64,000 nt of DNA from assembly GCF_000497045.1 (NCBI RefSeq), contig NW_015961988.1:372001-436000 (forward strand). Reading direction: 5' to 3'. Each line of letters starts with the position of its first letter. Position 1 is the stretch's first letter. The DNA comes from Kalmanozyma brasiliensis GHG001. Taxonomy: Eukaryota; Basidiomycota; Ustilaginomycetes; Ustilaginales. Under the pieces are notes generated by a model. It saw nothing but the letters and a program-made list of their open reading frames with translations, did no database searches and was not told the origin of the DNA. The position numbers were made by a program, and so were the translations under genes. This document shows positions 31,346 to 40,420 of the stretch, in pieces.

Positions 31346-32469
31346 GGTGGCGGGTGCTTGCCGTCCGACACAAGCTGACTCGCTGACGGGCTGGTATAAA
31401 GGAAGAGGGTGTGCGCCGTCAAAGGTCCGTAGATATGGTGGTCATGCTCTGGATGTAGCTCTGGAAATTCTCAAGAGCCAAAAGTCCGACCCTTGGTGAG
31501 GGCTGCAGGCCGAGATCCGAAAGAACAAGAAAAGTGAAATGTGTGACGAACGTCGGCGTAACACCTGGATCCGAGCAATTCGCTACTGCGCCACCTTACA
31601 TAGGCTTTGTAGACGACATGAGCGAGATTGGCCGGTAAAGTGCGCTGCACAAGACTGGAGGCTATGGCTAGTGGTAGCGACAGCAAGGTGCGGTGTAGAA
31701 AGCCCTCAGCCCACAGTCCGAGCCACCTGACAGGAGGCAAAGCGGCCGCCAGGAGAACCCTCGACCCATGAGAGACGCGACCAAGCGGCTGGGCCCCAGG
31801 GTTACAGCTGTGGCTGGCACGCTCGCGCCTGGCTTATGAAGTCACACAAAGCTAGTCGAAGGTCTCTGTCCGCCGGTCAAGCCTTGCTCTGTAGACCAGC
31901 ACAAGTCACTCAGCCGAACAAGCAGTGATCTGCGCGATCTTTGCCTGATTGAGTTACTGCAGCGTGGAACGAGGGTTGGAAGGCTGGCTGTCTAACTTAC
32001 CCCGGACCCTTTCTCGAAAAATGCGCAGCTGCAGAAGCACGCAACGCTCCGAGATGATGAAAACCCTCCGCCCAGCTTAAGCGTCAGACGCCAAAATAGC
32101 CTCTCTCGAGTGCCGTAACTTACTTGCTTCTCATCCTTACCCTCTGTAGTCTGAGTCTCGTCTCGAAGCCCTCTCGCAGCCACCCGACATGCTTTGGTGA
32201 CCCGTGCTGCACCTTTGCCGCCCTTGACCCTCCTTCAACAGGCTTCCTACGGGCCATTTGGCTCGCATTGACATCTCCCAGCTTAGCCAGCCGATCAAGA
32301 TGAGCTCGCGGTGACCTCTCCTCACACCAGGCTCTCTCTTGGGCATCGATACTGTCTCGGTCTGACTTCCATTATCCCAGACGTCTCATACAGCTGCGCT
32401 CACCACCATCATCTCGATAGACAACAATCACGCCTCTCTATTGCGACCCACCCCATCCCACTAACGAGC
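31346..32469. other. Divergent promoter region, CLF1 / copper-fist factor
   Basis: 1.1 kb without a credible gene. A TATAAA string lies at 31395-31400. On the plus strand 32330-32469 is C/T- and CA-rich, typical of a leader. I did not find a clear repeated copper response element (TTTGCTC type). Confidence 0.55.
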
Positions 32470-34137
32470 ATGACTGCGACCACTGCCACCGCCTCGAGGC
32501 CGTCTCACTTCTTCTCACACCGATACAGCGATTCGATGGCTTCTCCACACTCTAGAGATTCATCATACATGCAGAGCTTCTCCTCATCATCGCCATCTTC
32601 CCACACTCGAGAGGGCACAACACACAGGATGACATTCTCGATACACTCGCCGAACGCCGACCGAGAAAGCGGGCCCGCGAAATTGTCCCCTCCCCGAAGG
32701 TCTAGTCATGGCGACGTGCCTATCGATCAATCATCCTCTTCGGGAGTCAAGTATGCTTGCGCTTCTTGTATTCGAGGGCATCGCACATCGTCCTGCACGC
32801 ATCAGGACGGCTCCAAGGGTCCTCTTCAGCCGATTCGTAGCAAGGGCAGGCCGCCGACTCAGTGCGAAATTTGCCGTAAGAAGCGCAAAGAGAGTGGGCG
32901 TCACGTTCGCTGCGATTGCACTGGTAAGAAGACAACAACAACAGCCACAGTATCGACTTCGACAACCACGCTCAAGAAGCCAGTAGCGCCCAAGGCTTTC
33001 GCGCCAATTCTGCCTCGAATCAGCGATGACCTGCCCAGCATGGACAAAGGCCAGCGTCCAACAAAGAGATCCAGAATCCAACTTGAACCTGACTCGGCGC
33101 AGTCCACCTCAACGTTCGCTGGCCGAAGGCTGAGCGATCCAGACTCGTCCGACGAGACCTTGTCCCAGTCTTCTGCACCCGACAATGTCCTCGCTCCGAT
33201 CCGACCATCCCGTGCCCCTCACTCTTGGAGTCTACCCAGCATTCACTCGACGCACGATGCGTATTCGGTGCCCCACGGCCCATACCGAGCGGACGAAGAA
33301 GCGACTCCACGCCGATCTTCGACACTGTCACTCTCGAGCCTCATGAACCCATGCGGCTGCCGCAGCACCGGCTCATGCACCACCTGCTCCGAGCAGCGAC
33401 GTCGTCGAGCCCCCGTCTCACCAAAGCAGCTCAGCAGCGCGCTGAATGAGTGCGACCCCGTCATCTGCTCTTCGTCGAAGTCTCCTCAGCAACACGCGTC
33501 ACCGCCTGCATCAACCTCAACGCAGCTTGAGTCGTCAAAAGCCAGCACAAGCAGCTGCTGCACCGGCAAAGGCGCCCTCACCTCTGCTGCGCCAAGCATC
33601 GAGCTTCTCCTGCGCGCTGTCGATATGACGACCGACTTTGTCCCTCCTCCTTGCGCTTGCGGTCAGGGCTGTCGATGCTCGCGATGTCTGGCCAAGCAAC
33701 GTGCGTCCTCCCCTGTCGGCCGCAGCGACGGGCCACATTCGGGGCATCGCGCATCGAGCACCATTACATCCTCCTCCGTCAGCCCGCGAACTCCACCCGC
33801 GACGCTCGCCGCCCAGCCTACCTCGTCTGCGCCCGGCTGTGACGACTGTGCCGCGTGCGACCTCGCCCTCGAACGTCCCTCGGGTATCGGCGCGGTGGAC
33901 AGCTGGATGGATAAGCAGCGCGCGTCGCCCCCACGACGCCGCTCGCCGCCCATAGAGGTCAGCCCTGCACAAGCCTCCGTACCGACGCTGCACGGCGGAC
34001 TCGTCACTTCCGAAGCGGGGTTGGTGGATGGTGTGCACGCCGAGCTGGTGCTGGTGCATCCAAAGTGTGCGGCTTGTCTCGAGGTCGTCAGAAGCAAAGG
34101 CGTGGGCGTGCTCAGTAGCGGTCTTGGCGCCAAGTGA
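32470..34137 (+). CDS. Copper-fist transcription factor with C-terminal Cys clusters (Ace1/Cuf1/Mac1 type)
   Basis: 555 residues from the ATG at 32470; the longer frame starts with GTG. The copper-fist DNA-binding domain is at about residues 92-150: KYACASCIRGHRTSSC, then THQDG, the minor-groove RSKGRPPTQCEICRKKRK segment and HVRCDC. All zinc-binding Cys/His positions of the fist are present. Downstream are Cys clusters that could bind Cu(I): PCGCRSTGSCTTC near 293, PPCACGQGCRCSRC near 393, GCDDCAAC near 458 and HPKCAAC near 530. In classical members the fist is at the extreme N-terminus; here about 90 Ser/His-rich residues precede it. It probably controls copper uptake or detoxification genes. 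Direction of control (copper-activated or copper-repressed) cannot be read. Confidence 0.9.
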   Translation: MTATTATASRPSHFFSHRYSDSMASPHSRDSSYMQSFSSSSPSSHTREGTTHRMTFSIHSPNADRESGPAKLSPPRRSSHGDVPIDQSSSSGVKYACASCIRGHRTSSCTHQDGSKGPLQPIRSKGRPPTQCEICRKKRKESGRHVRCDCTGKKTTTTATVSTSTTTLKKPVAPKAFAPILPRISDDLPSMDKGQRPTKRSRIQLEPDSAQSTSTFAGRRLSDPDSSDETLSQSSAPDNVLAPIRPSRAPHSWSLPSIHSTHDAYSVPHGPYRADEEATPRRSSTLSLSSLMNPCGCRSTGSCTTCSEQRRRRAPVSPKQLSSALNECDPVICSSSKSPQQHASPPASTSTQLESSKASTSSCCTGKGALTSAAPSIELLLRAVDMTTDFVPPPCACGQGCRCSRCLAKQRASSPVGRSDGPHSGHRASSTITSSSVSPRTPPATLAAQPTSSAPGCDDCAACDLALERPSGIGAVDSWMDKQRASPPRRRSPPIEVSPAQASVPTLHGGLVTSEAGLVDGVHAELVLVHPKCAACLEVVRSKGVGVLSSGLGAK

Positions 34138-34283
34138 TTGTCAATACGTCGTTGTGCTGCGCAAATATACCCCTCATCACATGTCCCTTGCATTGTATCA
34201 GATTGGGAAAGGTCGTGTGTGAATGCCATTGAGCGCCAGAGCAGGGCGAGAGGGAGGGAAAGCTGGGTATACAAGAGACGGCG
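34138..34283. other. Convergent 3' intergenic, copper-fist / RED-like
   Basis: A 146-bp spacer between two stop codons. Nothing else seen. Confidence 0.5.
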
Positions 34284-35705
34284 TCAATGACGCTTCTTTT
34301 TCTTTTTCTTGGCTGACGGCTCGTCGTCGTCCCATTTGGACTTTTTGGGTTTCGGCTTCGAGGCTTCGAGGGCTGGTGCTGGCTCGCTTTCTGCAGCTGG
34401 TGGCGCCGAGACTGTTTGCGACGCAATTGAGTCGGGGCTCAGTGGCAGCGCCGGCACGTTAGCGGAGACAGCGGGGAGGCTAGCGTCGAGAGCTAGTTGA
34501 GCAGGCTCAGGGCGAGTCGGAGAAGGGGATCTGGCGTCCTTGACGGGTGAGTCGGGATCGACAAGGGGTGCTGTTGTGGCAGGTGGTGGTGTAGATGCGC
34601 GATCGGCGATTGGTGAGGAAAGGGCACCCGCCTCGTCAGAGCCATCTGCGCTTGCCGTGTCGTCAGCGTCGTCCTTGGATTCCGCGATGCCATCCCAACC
34701 GCCGACGTCGGCAAAGATGTCTTCGTCTTCGTCGTCCTCTTCAATGGTGGCTGTAGGCTTGACTTTCTCTTCAGCTGGCTCGACAGGCCGCTTTGGCGGC
34801 GACGGTGTGCGATTCGCCGAGCTGGATGCGCTGATTTGGCGGTTTGGCCCTACTGCACGCATCGAAGTCCCCGCTGCAGATGCAGAAGACTGCTTGATCG
34901 CAACTGGAGTCGGGACTACCTCGCTTGCATCCCGTCGTATCGGGTCCATCTTTGCGCCTTGCACAGCTTTGACCTGTTCGGCCTCTTTCGACGCCAGCTC
35001 TTCTTCCACCGGCGCCGCTTCCAGCTTCTTCTTCTTGCGCATCCGCTTGCCACCCACCCATTTGTACTCTGCCAAACCCTCCTCTTGCTTGTCTGGACCT
35101 CCGATAGGCTTGAAGCCTATCGGGCGGAAGCCCGTCTTGGGTTCATCCTTCAGCGCTCCCTTCGCTTCCCTACGCCGCCTGATCGCCTCGACGATGTCCT
35201 CTCTGCTCCTCTTCCCCTCTCCTTCACCGTCGTCCCCCGCCCTACCTTCCTGATACGCAACCTCGAGCTCTCCTTCCCCTCCGCCCTGCTCATACCCTCC
35301 ATTCTCCCTTTCGACCCGTGCCTTGTTCTGCGCCAACAAGCCCCAATCCAACCCCTTGACCAAGACGGAATACCTGGCGTCTCCACCGACACTGCTGATC
35401 TGGTCCCTCAACCTCTGCCGCTCCTCCTCGGTCTCTGCTGCGGCGATGCGCTCCTCAAAGTCGCGATGCAGTTCCTCGACGTCATCAAACTCATTGGTGG
35501 TTCCGGAGCGACGGGCGGAAGCTCGATCGGTGTAGGTGCTATCTCTTTTGAGCTTGCGCGGTTTAAGATCGGAGGGTCTGGTGAACGAGGTGGGTGGAGC
35601 GGAGCGCTTGTGCGCTTTGCCAAAGCTGCGGTTGCCCGTCGAGCCGCTCGGGCCGGCGAGTGCGGACGACGTCGAGATGAGGTTTCGGAATGCTTCCTGG
35701 TCCAT
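34284..35705 (-). CDS. RED-like (IK) N-terminal domain protein, probable spliceosome component
   Basis: 473 residues from the ATG at 35703-35705 (A at -3); the upstream frame begins with TTG. The RED_N signature lies at residues about 45-150: KPRKLKRDSTYTDRASARR, then a charged helix and YSVLVKGLDWGLLAQNKAR. This matches the RED/IK (Smu2) family of spliceosomal B-complex proteins. A patch KTGFRPIGFKPIG follows (about 210-222), then TKEYKWVGG-like AEYKWVGGKRMRKKKK. The C-terminal 200 residues are Ser/Pro/Glu-rich and end in a Lys-rich tail (KKKKKKRH), a likely nuclear signal. It shares a very short (269 bp) upstream region with pyridoxal kinase. Confidence 0.82.
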   Translation of the reverse strand: MDQEAFRNLISTSSALAGPSGSTGNRSFGKAHKRSAPPTSFTRPSDLKPRKLKRDSTYTDRASARRSGTTNEFDDVEELHRDFEERIAAAETEEERQRLRDQISSVGGDARYSVLVKGLDWGLLAQNKARVERENGGYEQGGGEGELEVAYQEGRAGDDGEGEGKRSREDIVEAIRRRREAKGALKDEPKTGFRPIGFKPIGGPDKQEEGLAEYKWVGGKRMRKKKKLEAAPVEEELASKEAEQVKAVQGAKMDPIRRDASEVVPTPVAIKQSSASAAGTSMRAVGPNRQISASSSANRTPSPPKRPVEPAEEKVKPTATIEEDDEDEDIFADVGGWDGIAESKDDADDTASADGSDEAGALSSPIADRASTPPPATTAPLVDPDSPVKDARSPSPTRPEPAQLALDASLPAVSANVPALPLSPDSIASQTVSAPPAAESEPAPALEASKPKPKKSKWDDDEPSAKKKKKKRH

Positions 35706-35767
35706 TCTTGCGAACGATTCGAAGTGGTGATGGGGGTGGTAGGAAGGTTGAGGTGGAGGCTGCGAGG

Positions 35768-35831
35768 GGAAATTTAGAGCTTGACTCGGACAATTGTTCG
35801 GCCAGAGCTGGCGCAAACGCTCTAAATTTCC
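35768..35831. repeat. Perfect 13-bp inverted repeat in a divergent promoter
   Basis: GGAAATTTAGAGC at 35768-35780 and its exact complement GCTCTAAATTTCC at 35819-35831 flank a 38-bp spacer that contains the palindrome ACAATTGT. It lies 63 bp upstream of the RED-like start and 143 bp upstream of the pyridoxal kinase start. It could be a paired regulator site or a hairpin in the RED leader. Confidence 0.85.
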
Positions 35832-35974
35832 TCGACAACGTTTCTTCCAAATCTTATCATCTTTCGCTCAACCCCTCTGACTCCAACTTCCCACCGTCCC
35901 TCACTCTACCACACGCATATACAACATCACCAGCTCGATCAGAAGTCACAAAGTGACTCGCAAGTCCGGCAATC

Positions 35975-37069
35975 ATGGCAGCCAACGTCCCCGACCCATC
36001 ACGGATCCTCAGCATTCAAAGCCACGTAGTATCCGGCTACGTCGGCAACCGATCGGCCACCTTCCCGCTTCAGCTCCTCGGTTGGGACGTCGACGTGACC
36101 AACACGGTCCAGTTCAGCAACCATACGGGGTACGGACGCTGGGGTGGGCTGCGATTCGATGCCGAACACCTGCAGGACATTTTTGACGGTCTGGACAAGA
36201 ACGGGTTGTTGCGCTACTCCCGGATGCTCACCGGCTACATGCCATCCGCTGCAGTGGTGCAGACGGTGTTGTCGCTAGTCAAGAAGCTTCGCGCGAGGGA
36301 GGGTGGAGAGGAAGGCGGTCTGATCTATCTGCTGGATCCAGTGATGGGCGATATGGGTCGAGGGATGTACGTGGCCCCGGAAGTGCTGCCCATCTATCAA
36401 GAGATGCTGCAGTATTCGACCATCATCACGCCCAACCAGTTCGAAGCGCAGGCGCTCACCGGCATAGACATCGTCGACCTCGTCTCGCTCAAAAAGGTCA
36501 TCTTGACGCTGCACAAGAAGCATAAGGTGCCACATGTGATCATTACGTCAGTGGAGCTGCCCGATGCGGATCTTGCAGCGATAGGTGCGCAGAAGACGTT
36601 GGCAGATGGCCGGCCAGCCATGCTCCAGGTCGGCTCGAGCTGCGAGATCCACCTTGAGGCGGGCGAGAGGCAGGAACCGAATTTGGAAGAGGAGAATCTG
36701 CAGGTGTGGTCCATCCAATTCCCGGAAGTGCAGGGCTACTTTTCGGGTGTAGGGGACATGTTCGCTGCTCTTACTCTCGGACGCTTCCACCGAGAAGGCC
36801 AGATGGCATCACAGGCGAATGGGGCGACAAAGGATCTGACACCCATCGCAAAGGCAAGCGAGCTGGCCATCGCCAGTCTGCAAGGCATCCTCAGCAACAC
36901 GTGCAAGGTCATTGACCAGATCGAGAAGGATCTGCCGGACTCGACAGGGAAAGATGAAGCGCAGGAGAAGGTGGATAGGATGCGAAGGAGAGAGTTGAGG
37001 GTGGTGCAGAGTAAGAAGGAGATCGAGTCGCCGATGATTGTGTATCGCGCGAGGTGGATTGGAAGCTGA
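35975..37069 (+). CDS. bud16: Pyridoxal kinase (PdxK/BUD16 family)
   Basis: 364 residues; ATG context AATCATGG with A at -3. The ribokinase-superfamily PLP-kinase signature is clear: ILSIQSHVVSGYVGNRSATF at residues 11-30, the NTVQFSNHTGYGRWGG substrate loop, LDPVMGD near 122, IITPNQFEAQALTG near 150 and the catalytic GVGDMFAAL with Asp at about 261. It phosphorylates pyridoxal, pyridoxine and pyridoxamine with ATP in the B6 salvage route. It is slightly longer than yeast Bud16 (312) from an insert near 205-235 and the C-terminal helix. Confidence 0.95.
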   Translation: MAANVPDPSRILSIQSHVVSGYVGNRSATFPLQLLGWDVDVTNTVQFSNHTGYGRWGGLRFDAEHLQDIFDGLDKNGLLRYSRMLTGYMPSAAVVQTVLSLVKKLRAREGGEEGGLIYLLDPVMGDMGRGMYVAPEVLPIYQEMLQYSTIITPNQFEAQALTGIDIVDLVSLKKVILTLHKKHKVPHVIITSVELPDADLAAIGAQKTLADGRPAMLQVGSSCEIHLEAGERQEPNLEEENLQVWSIQFPEVQGYFSGVGDMFAALTLGRFHREGQMASQANGATKDLTPIAKASELAIASLQGILSNTCKVIDQIEKDLPDSTGKDEAQEKVDRMRRRELRVVQSKKEIESPMIVYRARWIGS

Positions 37070-37303
37070 GCGGAGTGGCTTGGTGTTCGTAAAGTTCGCA
37101 TCACATAGACTGGACTCAACCTTCGCGTTGTCTGACTGAGCATTGCGTGTCCGCCCTAGGTCCACACTGTAAGAAAGTTGTTTCACAAGCAATGCTTTGC
37201 TTGGACCGTCAGAGGCGCTGTAGTGTTTGCTTTCTGACATTCGACGACTGGTCTACAAACCCCACCCCTACGGTGCGTGCTCCCAATCGTCAATCACGTC
37301 CCC
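37070..37303. other. Convergent 3' intergenic, pyridoxal kinase / MIC19
   Basis: A 234-bp spacer. No gene or clear terminator seen. Confidence 0.5.
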
Positions 37304-37950
37304 TCAACCGAACGAAGAGATGAACTGCTTCTCAGCGCCTTCCACCGCCTTCTTGAACGCCTCTGCCTGCTTCCAGCAGTCCAACGTCCTCTCGGGGTTG
37401 TTCTTGTAGCACTTGACCAGCTCCTCCTGCGCCTCCTTCACTCCCGTATAGTTGCTCACATCCTTCTGCTTGTTGTACTTGTCGATCTTACTCCTCAACC
37501 CCTCGAGCTCCTGACGCAGCACGTTGGAGTTCTTGCCCTCCGAGGCGCCCGTGTACTTGGACTCGCGTGCAAGATTCTCCTTCTCGATCGCCTTTTGGAT
37601 CTCGTTGCGCACTTCGGCCTCCTCTTTGCGTAGACGGTCGAGTTCCGACTTGATCTTGGCCTGGATCGAGGTGTCGAGTTTCGCTTGGCGCGTTGCATCG
37701 GGTCCTTCGACGTTGTCCAGCGAAGTCTTGTCGAGCGAGTTCAGGAGCGAGCGGCCGAACTACCATGTCAAGAGCGAGAGGAAACGGAGGTGGACTGTCA
37801 GATCAAGTTCATGCTGATGCCCAATCGAATGAGCTGCTGCAGCTTGGGATCGAGGTCGACAAGACTTACCTGAAGATGACTTGCCTGCTTGTCCTCGGCG
37901 GCCGGCGCTGCCGGCGCAGCTGTGTTCTGTTTTGAAGCTGCGGCACCCAT
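37304..37950 (-). CDS. mic19: MICOS subunit Mic19 (Aim13), two exons
   Basis: Exon 1 is 37870-37950 and exon 2 is 37304-37759 (537 nt, 178 residues). The 110-nt phase-0 intron has a GTAAGT donor, a CTGAC branch site and a TAG acceptor. Exon 1 gives MGAAASKQ, an N-myristoylation signal as in other Mic19 proteins. Exon 2 has the fungal Mic19 pattern FGRSLLNSLDKTSLDN, ATRQAKLDTSIQAKIKSEL, a coiled coil with EIQKAIEKENLARES, and the C-terminal CYKNNPERTLDCWKQAEAFK. That C-x(10)-C is half of a CHCH motif; only these two cysteines are present. Mic19 bridges the MICOS complex and SAM at mitochondrial crista junctions. Divergent from the Chl4 gene. Confidence 0.9.
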
Positions 37951-38436
37951 ATTTGCGTCCTTGGCTATGTCACGATACGGTCCGAGGTCGTCGACGGTTT
38001 GTGATGAGGTTGTTGGCGATGATCGTCTGCAAGAGTGGAGCAGGATCGAGATTGTGCACGGTTGGAATCGGAAGAAATGGCTTCAGAGCGGAGCCTGGCT
38101 CGGTGCGATTCCGCCGTCTGAAATCACGTGTGAAATTTGATATCGGAATGTGAGATCGACAAGACAGCAGCCAGAATTAAGGGCGCGACGCGATTTGGCC
38201 TGCAGCTCAAACCAACACCAACATCATCTTTGTCTTTGTTGATGTCCACCCCACCTATCGTTCCGCACCGAGCATCACAATCACACCTACACCGCAAACG
38301 AGACGGTACCACACAGGGACTCGATTCTGCTCAGTCCGGTTCAATCTGCTAGAAGCCGTCTTGGAAAGCTCTCAACCTATACACCTTCTCGGCCACCCTT
38401 CGACACGCGGATGGCACTTCGTGACGGCAGCGCAAC
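37951..38436. other. Divergent promoter region, MIC19 / CHL4
   Basis: No gene seen. Confidence 0.55.
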
Positions 38437-40107
38437 ATGATCACCCAACCCTCCTCCTCACGGAGCAAGCTGGTCTCGCACGAGGACCGACATCTGGTAG
38501 CACACTCAATCAGCCTCCGACGTCTCCTCTCTCGCCTCGACAAAACCGAGCTCGTATCCCTCGTCACACGATGGCTCGACAATGCCGGCCCGTCCTACAT
38601 CCCACCCATGCTCTCACGCCGTCAACCCAAAGCAGGCGAGGAAGACCCAGCATCCAACCTCACGCTCTTCCACGCCATCCTAGATCTGAACGAAGAGCGT
38701 CGCTGTCGCTCCATGGACGAGCTTCGTCTGCTCTGGACGGGACCCATGGCGGACCCCAAAGTGCCCAAAGCGCGTGCGCTCGACCGCATCGCCGATGTCG
38801 ACTGGCCCGAAGGTCTCAGCTACGCAATGGTCGCCGAACTCGACCTCTTCTACATGCACGCCCGCCAGCTCTCCAAGACATGGACCACCGTCCGCCTCGA
38901 ATACGATGACGAGGTCGATGCGGCCGGTCGCGGTTGGGAGAGGCTCAACGAAACTCAAATTCGAGCACGACTAGGCGACGAGCTGGGACACTACTTTGAA
39001 CATCACATCTACCTGCATCCGCGCGGCAAGGAGGAAAGCATGTGGACCGATCACTTTTCGTACTTTCGCATCGTGCTCGCTCCCACGCCGAGTGACGTGT
39101 GCGGAACAGGACTGCACATCCTGCACCTACCGAGGACACCGTTTCTGCTCGTATCCGGAAGTCTCGGGAGAGGATCAGAGAACAGGGAGATGGCGCTTTC
39201 GGCGTTTGCGTCTGCGGCAGGAGCGACGACGGTCAACTACGCCAAGCCGAGCGCTGGATCGACGGCAGCGAAGAAGCTGCTGGCCGAGCTCAACGACGCG
39301 GGCGAAGACGCCGCAGGGAACAGGAGGACGCTGGGCGAGCTGCGTGGCAAAGATCCGATGGCGCTGCGCGCGATTCTCCTGCACGAGTCGGGACGTCTTT
39401 CGTCAACATCCGATTCGAGTGCGGCGCCAGCGGGGGTGGCAGGCGGAGGCAAAGCGCGGCAGATGACCAAGCGCAACGGTGGGGCAGAAGACGGTCCGCT
39501 GGTCGCACCGCTTAAACGACGCAAGGAGGACGACCTGAGCGCGTTCGGGATCGCCCCTCCCACGCCACCTACATCCGCGTCTGAATCGGATAGCGTCTCG
39601 CTCTCCTCGACTTCTGCGCGCCGCGCTCAACGTCGTCACTCTCCCACTCCCGGCGTCCACGCACCGCACGAAACGACCGAGCATGCGCGCGCAGCCCTTG
39701 CCTCCCAACTCGCATCGCAGCGCGAAGCAAACGACCTCTTCGGCCCCGCAGTCGACGCGAACGATACGCTACCACGCATCGAACGCATCGAGTACGAGCT
39801 GCACCTGCCCTTCCCCAATATGCAACGCTACAACACGCGCAGCTTAGTGGACATGACAGCGTACAATGCCGATCCGGAGCGACCCAAGATCCGACTTAGG
39901 CTGGAGGGCACACACGTGCTGGCCGGACTGAGGAAGGTCGTGGCTGCAGGACTGGATAGGCGGACAACAAGACTGAATGCTGGCGAGGAAGAGGAAGAGG
40001 GAGGAGTGGAGCTGGACGGGTTGCCCGGGTGGTTGACCGAAGTGAGAGGGACCAAGGTCGTGGTTCTGCCGCCGCCGGCGGGCGACGATAGCAGTCGCGA
40101 CATGTGA
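38437..40107 (+). CDS. chl4: Inner-kinetochore protein Chl4/Mis15 (CENP-N family)
   Basis: A single exon of 556 residues. The N-terminal CENP-N domain shows a pyrin-like start (SLRRLLSRLDKTELVSLVTRWL), then MDELRLLWTGPMADPKVPKA, RIADVDWPEGLSYAMVAELDL and a KTWTTVRLEYDDE segment. The middle (about 330-440) is Ser/Pro-rich. The C-terminal conserved part (IERIEYELHLPFP near 448, then IRLRLEGTHVLAGLRKVVAAG and LPGWLTEVRG) matches the C-terminal block of fungal Chl4. CENP-N reads the CENP-A nucleosome and works with CENP-L/Iml3. These proteins diverge fast, so the call rests on the pattern of both ends. Confidence 0.82.
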   Translation: MITQPSSSRSKLVSHEDRHLVAHSISLRRLLSRLDKTELVSLVTRWLDNAGPSYIPPMLSRRQPKAGEEDPASNLTLFHAILDLNEERRCRSMDELRLLWTGPMADPKVPKARALDRIADVDWPEGLSYAMVAELDLFYMHARQLSKTWTTVRLEYDDEVDAAGRGWERLNETQIRARLGDELGHYFEHHIYLHPRGKEESMWTDHFSYFRIVLAPTPSDVCGTGLHILHLPRTPFLLVSGSLGRGSENREMALSAFASAAGATTVNYAKPSAGSTAAKKLLAELNDAGEDAAGNRRTLGELRGKDPMALRAILLHESGRLSSTSDSSAAPAGVAGGGKARQMTKRNGGAEDGPLVAPLKRRKEDDLSAFGIAPPTPPTSASESDSVSLSSTSARRAQRRHSPTPGVHAPHETTEHARAALASQLASQREANDLFGPAVDANDTLPRIERIEYELHLPFPNMQRYNTRSLVDMTAYNADPERPKIRLRLEGTHVLAGLRKVVAAGLDRRTTRLNAGEEEEEGGVELDGLPGWLTEVRGTKVVVLPPPAGDDSSRDM

Positions 40108-40420
40108 TGTGCTTTCTGTCTGTATTCTAGTTGTATTCTTACTGTGCGATTCGTTGTATACCACGCTCTTTCGACATTGACTCGACGGTCTTCTTCGACT
40201 CGATGATTCCAGTAGGTTGTATACCGTGTTGAGGGCCGAGGGTAAGCAACGAGTTTTCAGAAGAAACAATTTCACCGTTGCCGAGCATGACTCCACCTCG
40301 CACGGCCGTCCAAATTCTCATTCGGTTGATTCTTCTGAAGCCTCTTATCATTCCTCCTCGATCATCCTCCTCGATCATCCTTTCGCTGCCTCATCCCAAC
40401 AAGCGAGGCAACAATCTACG
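40108..40420. other. Intergenic: CHL4 3' flank and ornithine acetyltransferase leader
   Basis: 313 bp with no gene. The stretch 40335-40420 is C/T-rich with a repeated TCATCCTCCTCGATCATCC-like segment (two near copies, 40348-40380). Confidence 0.5.
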
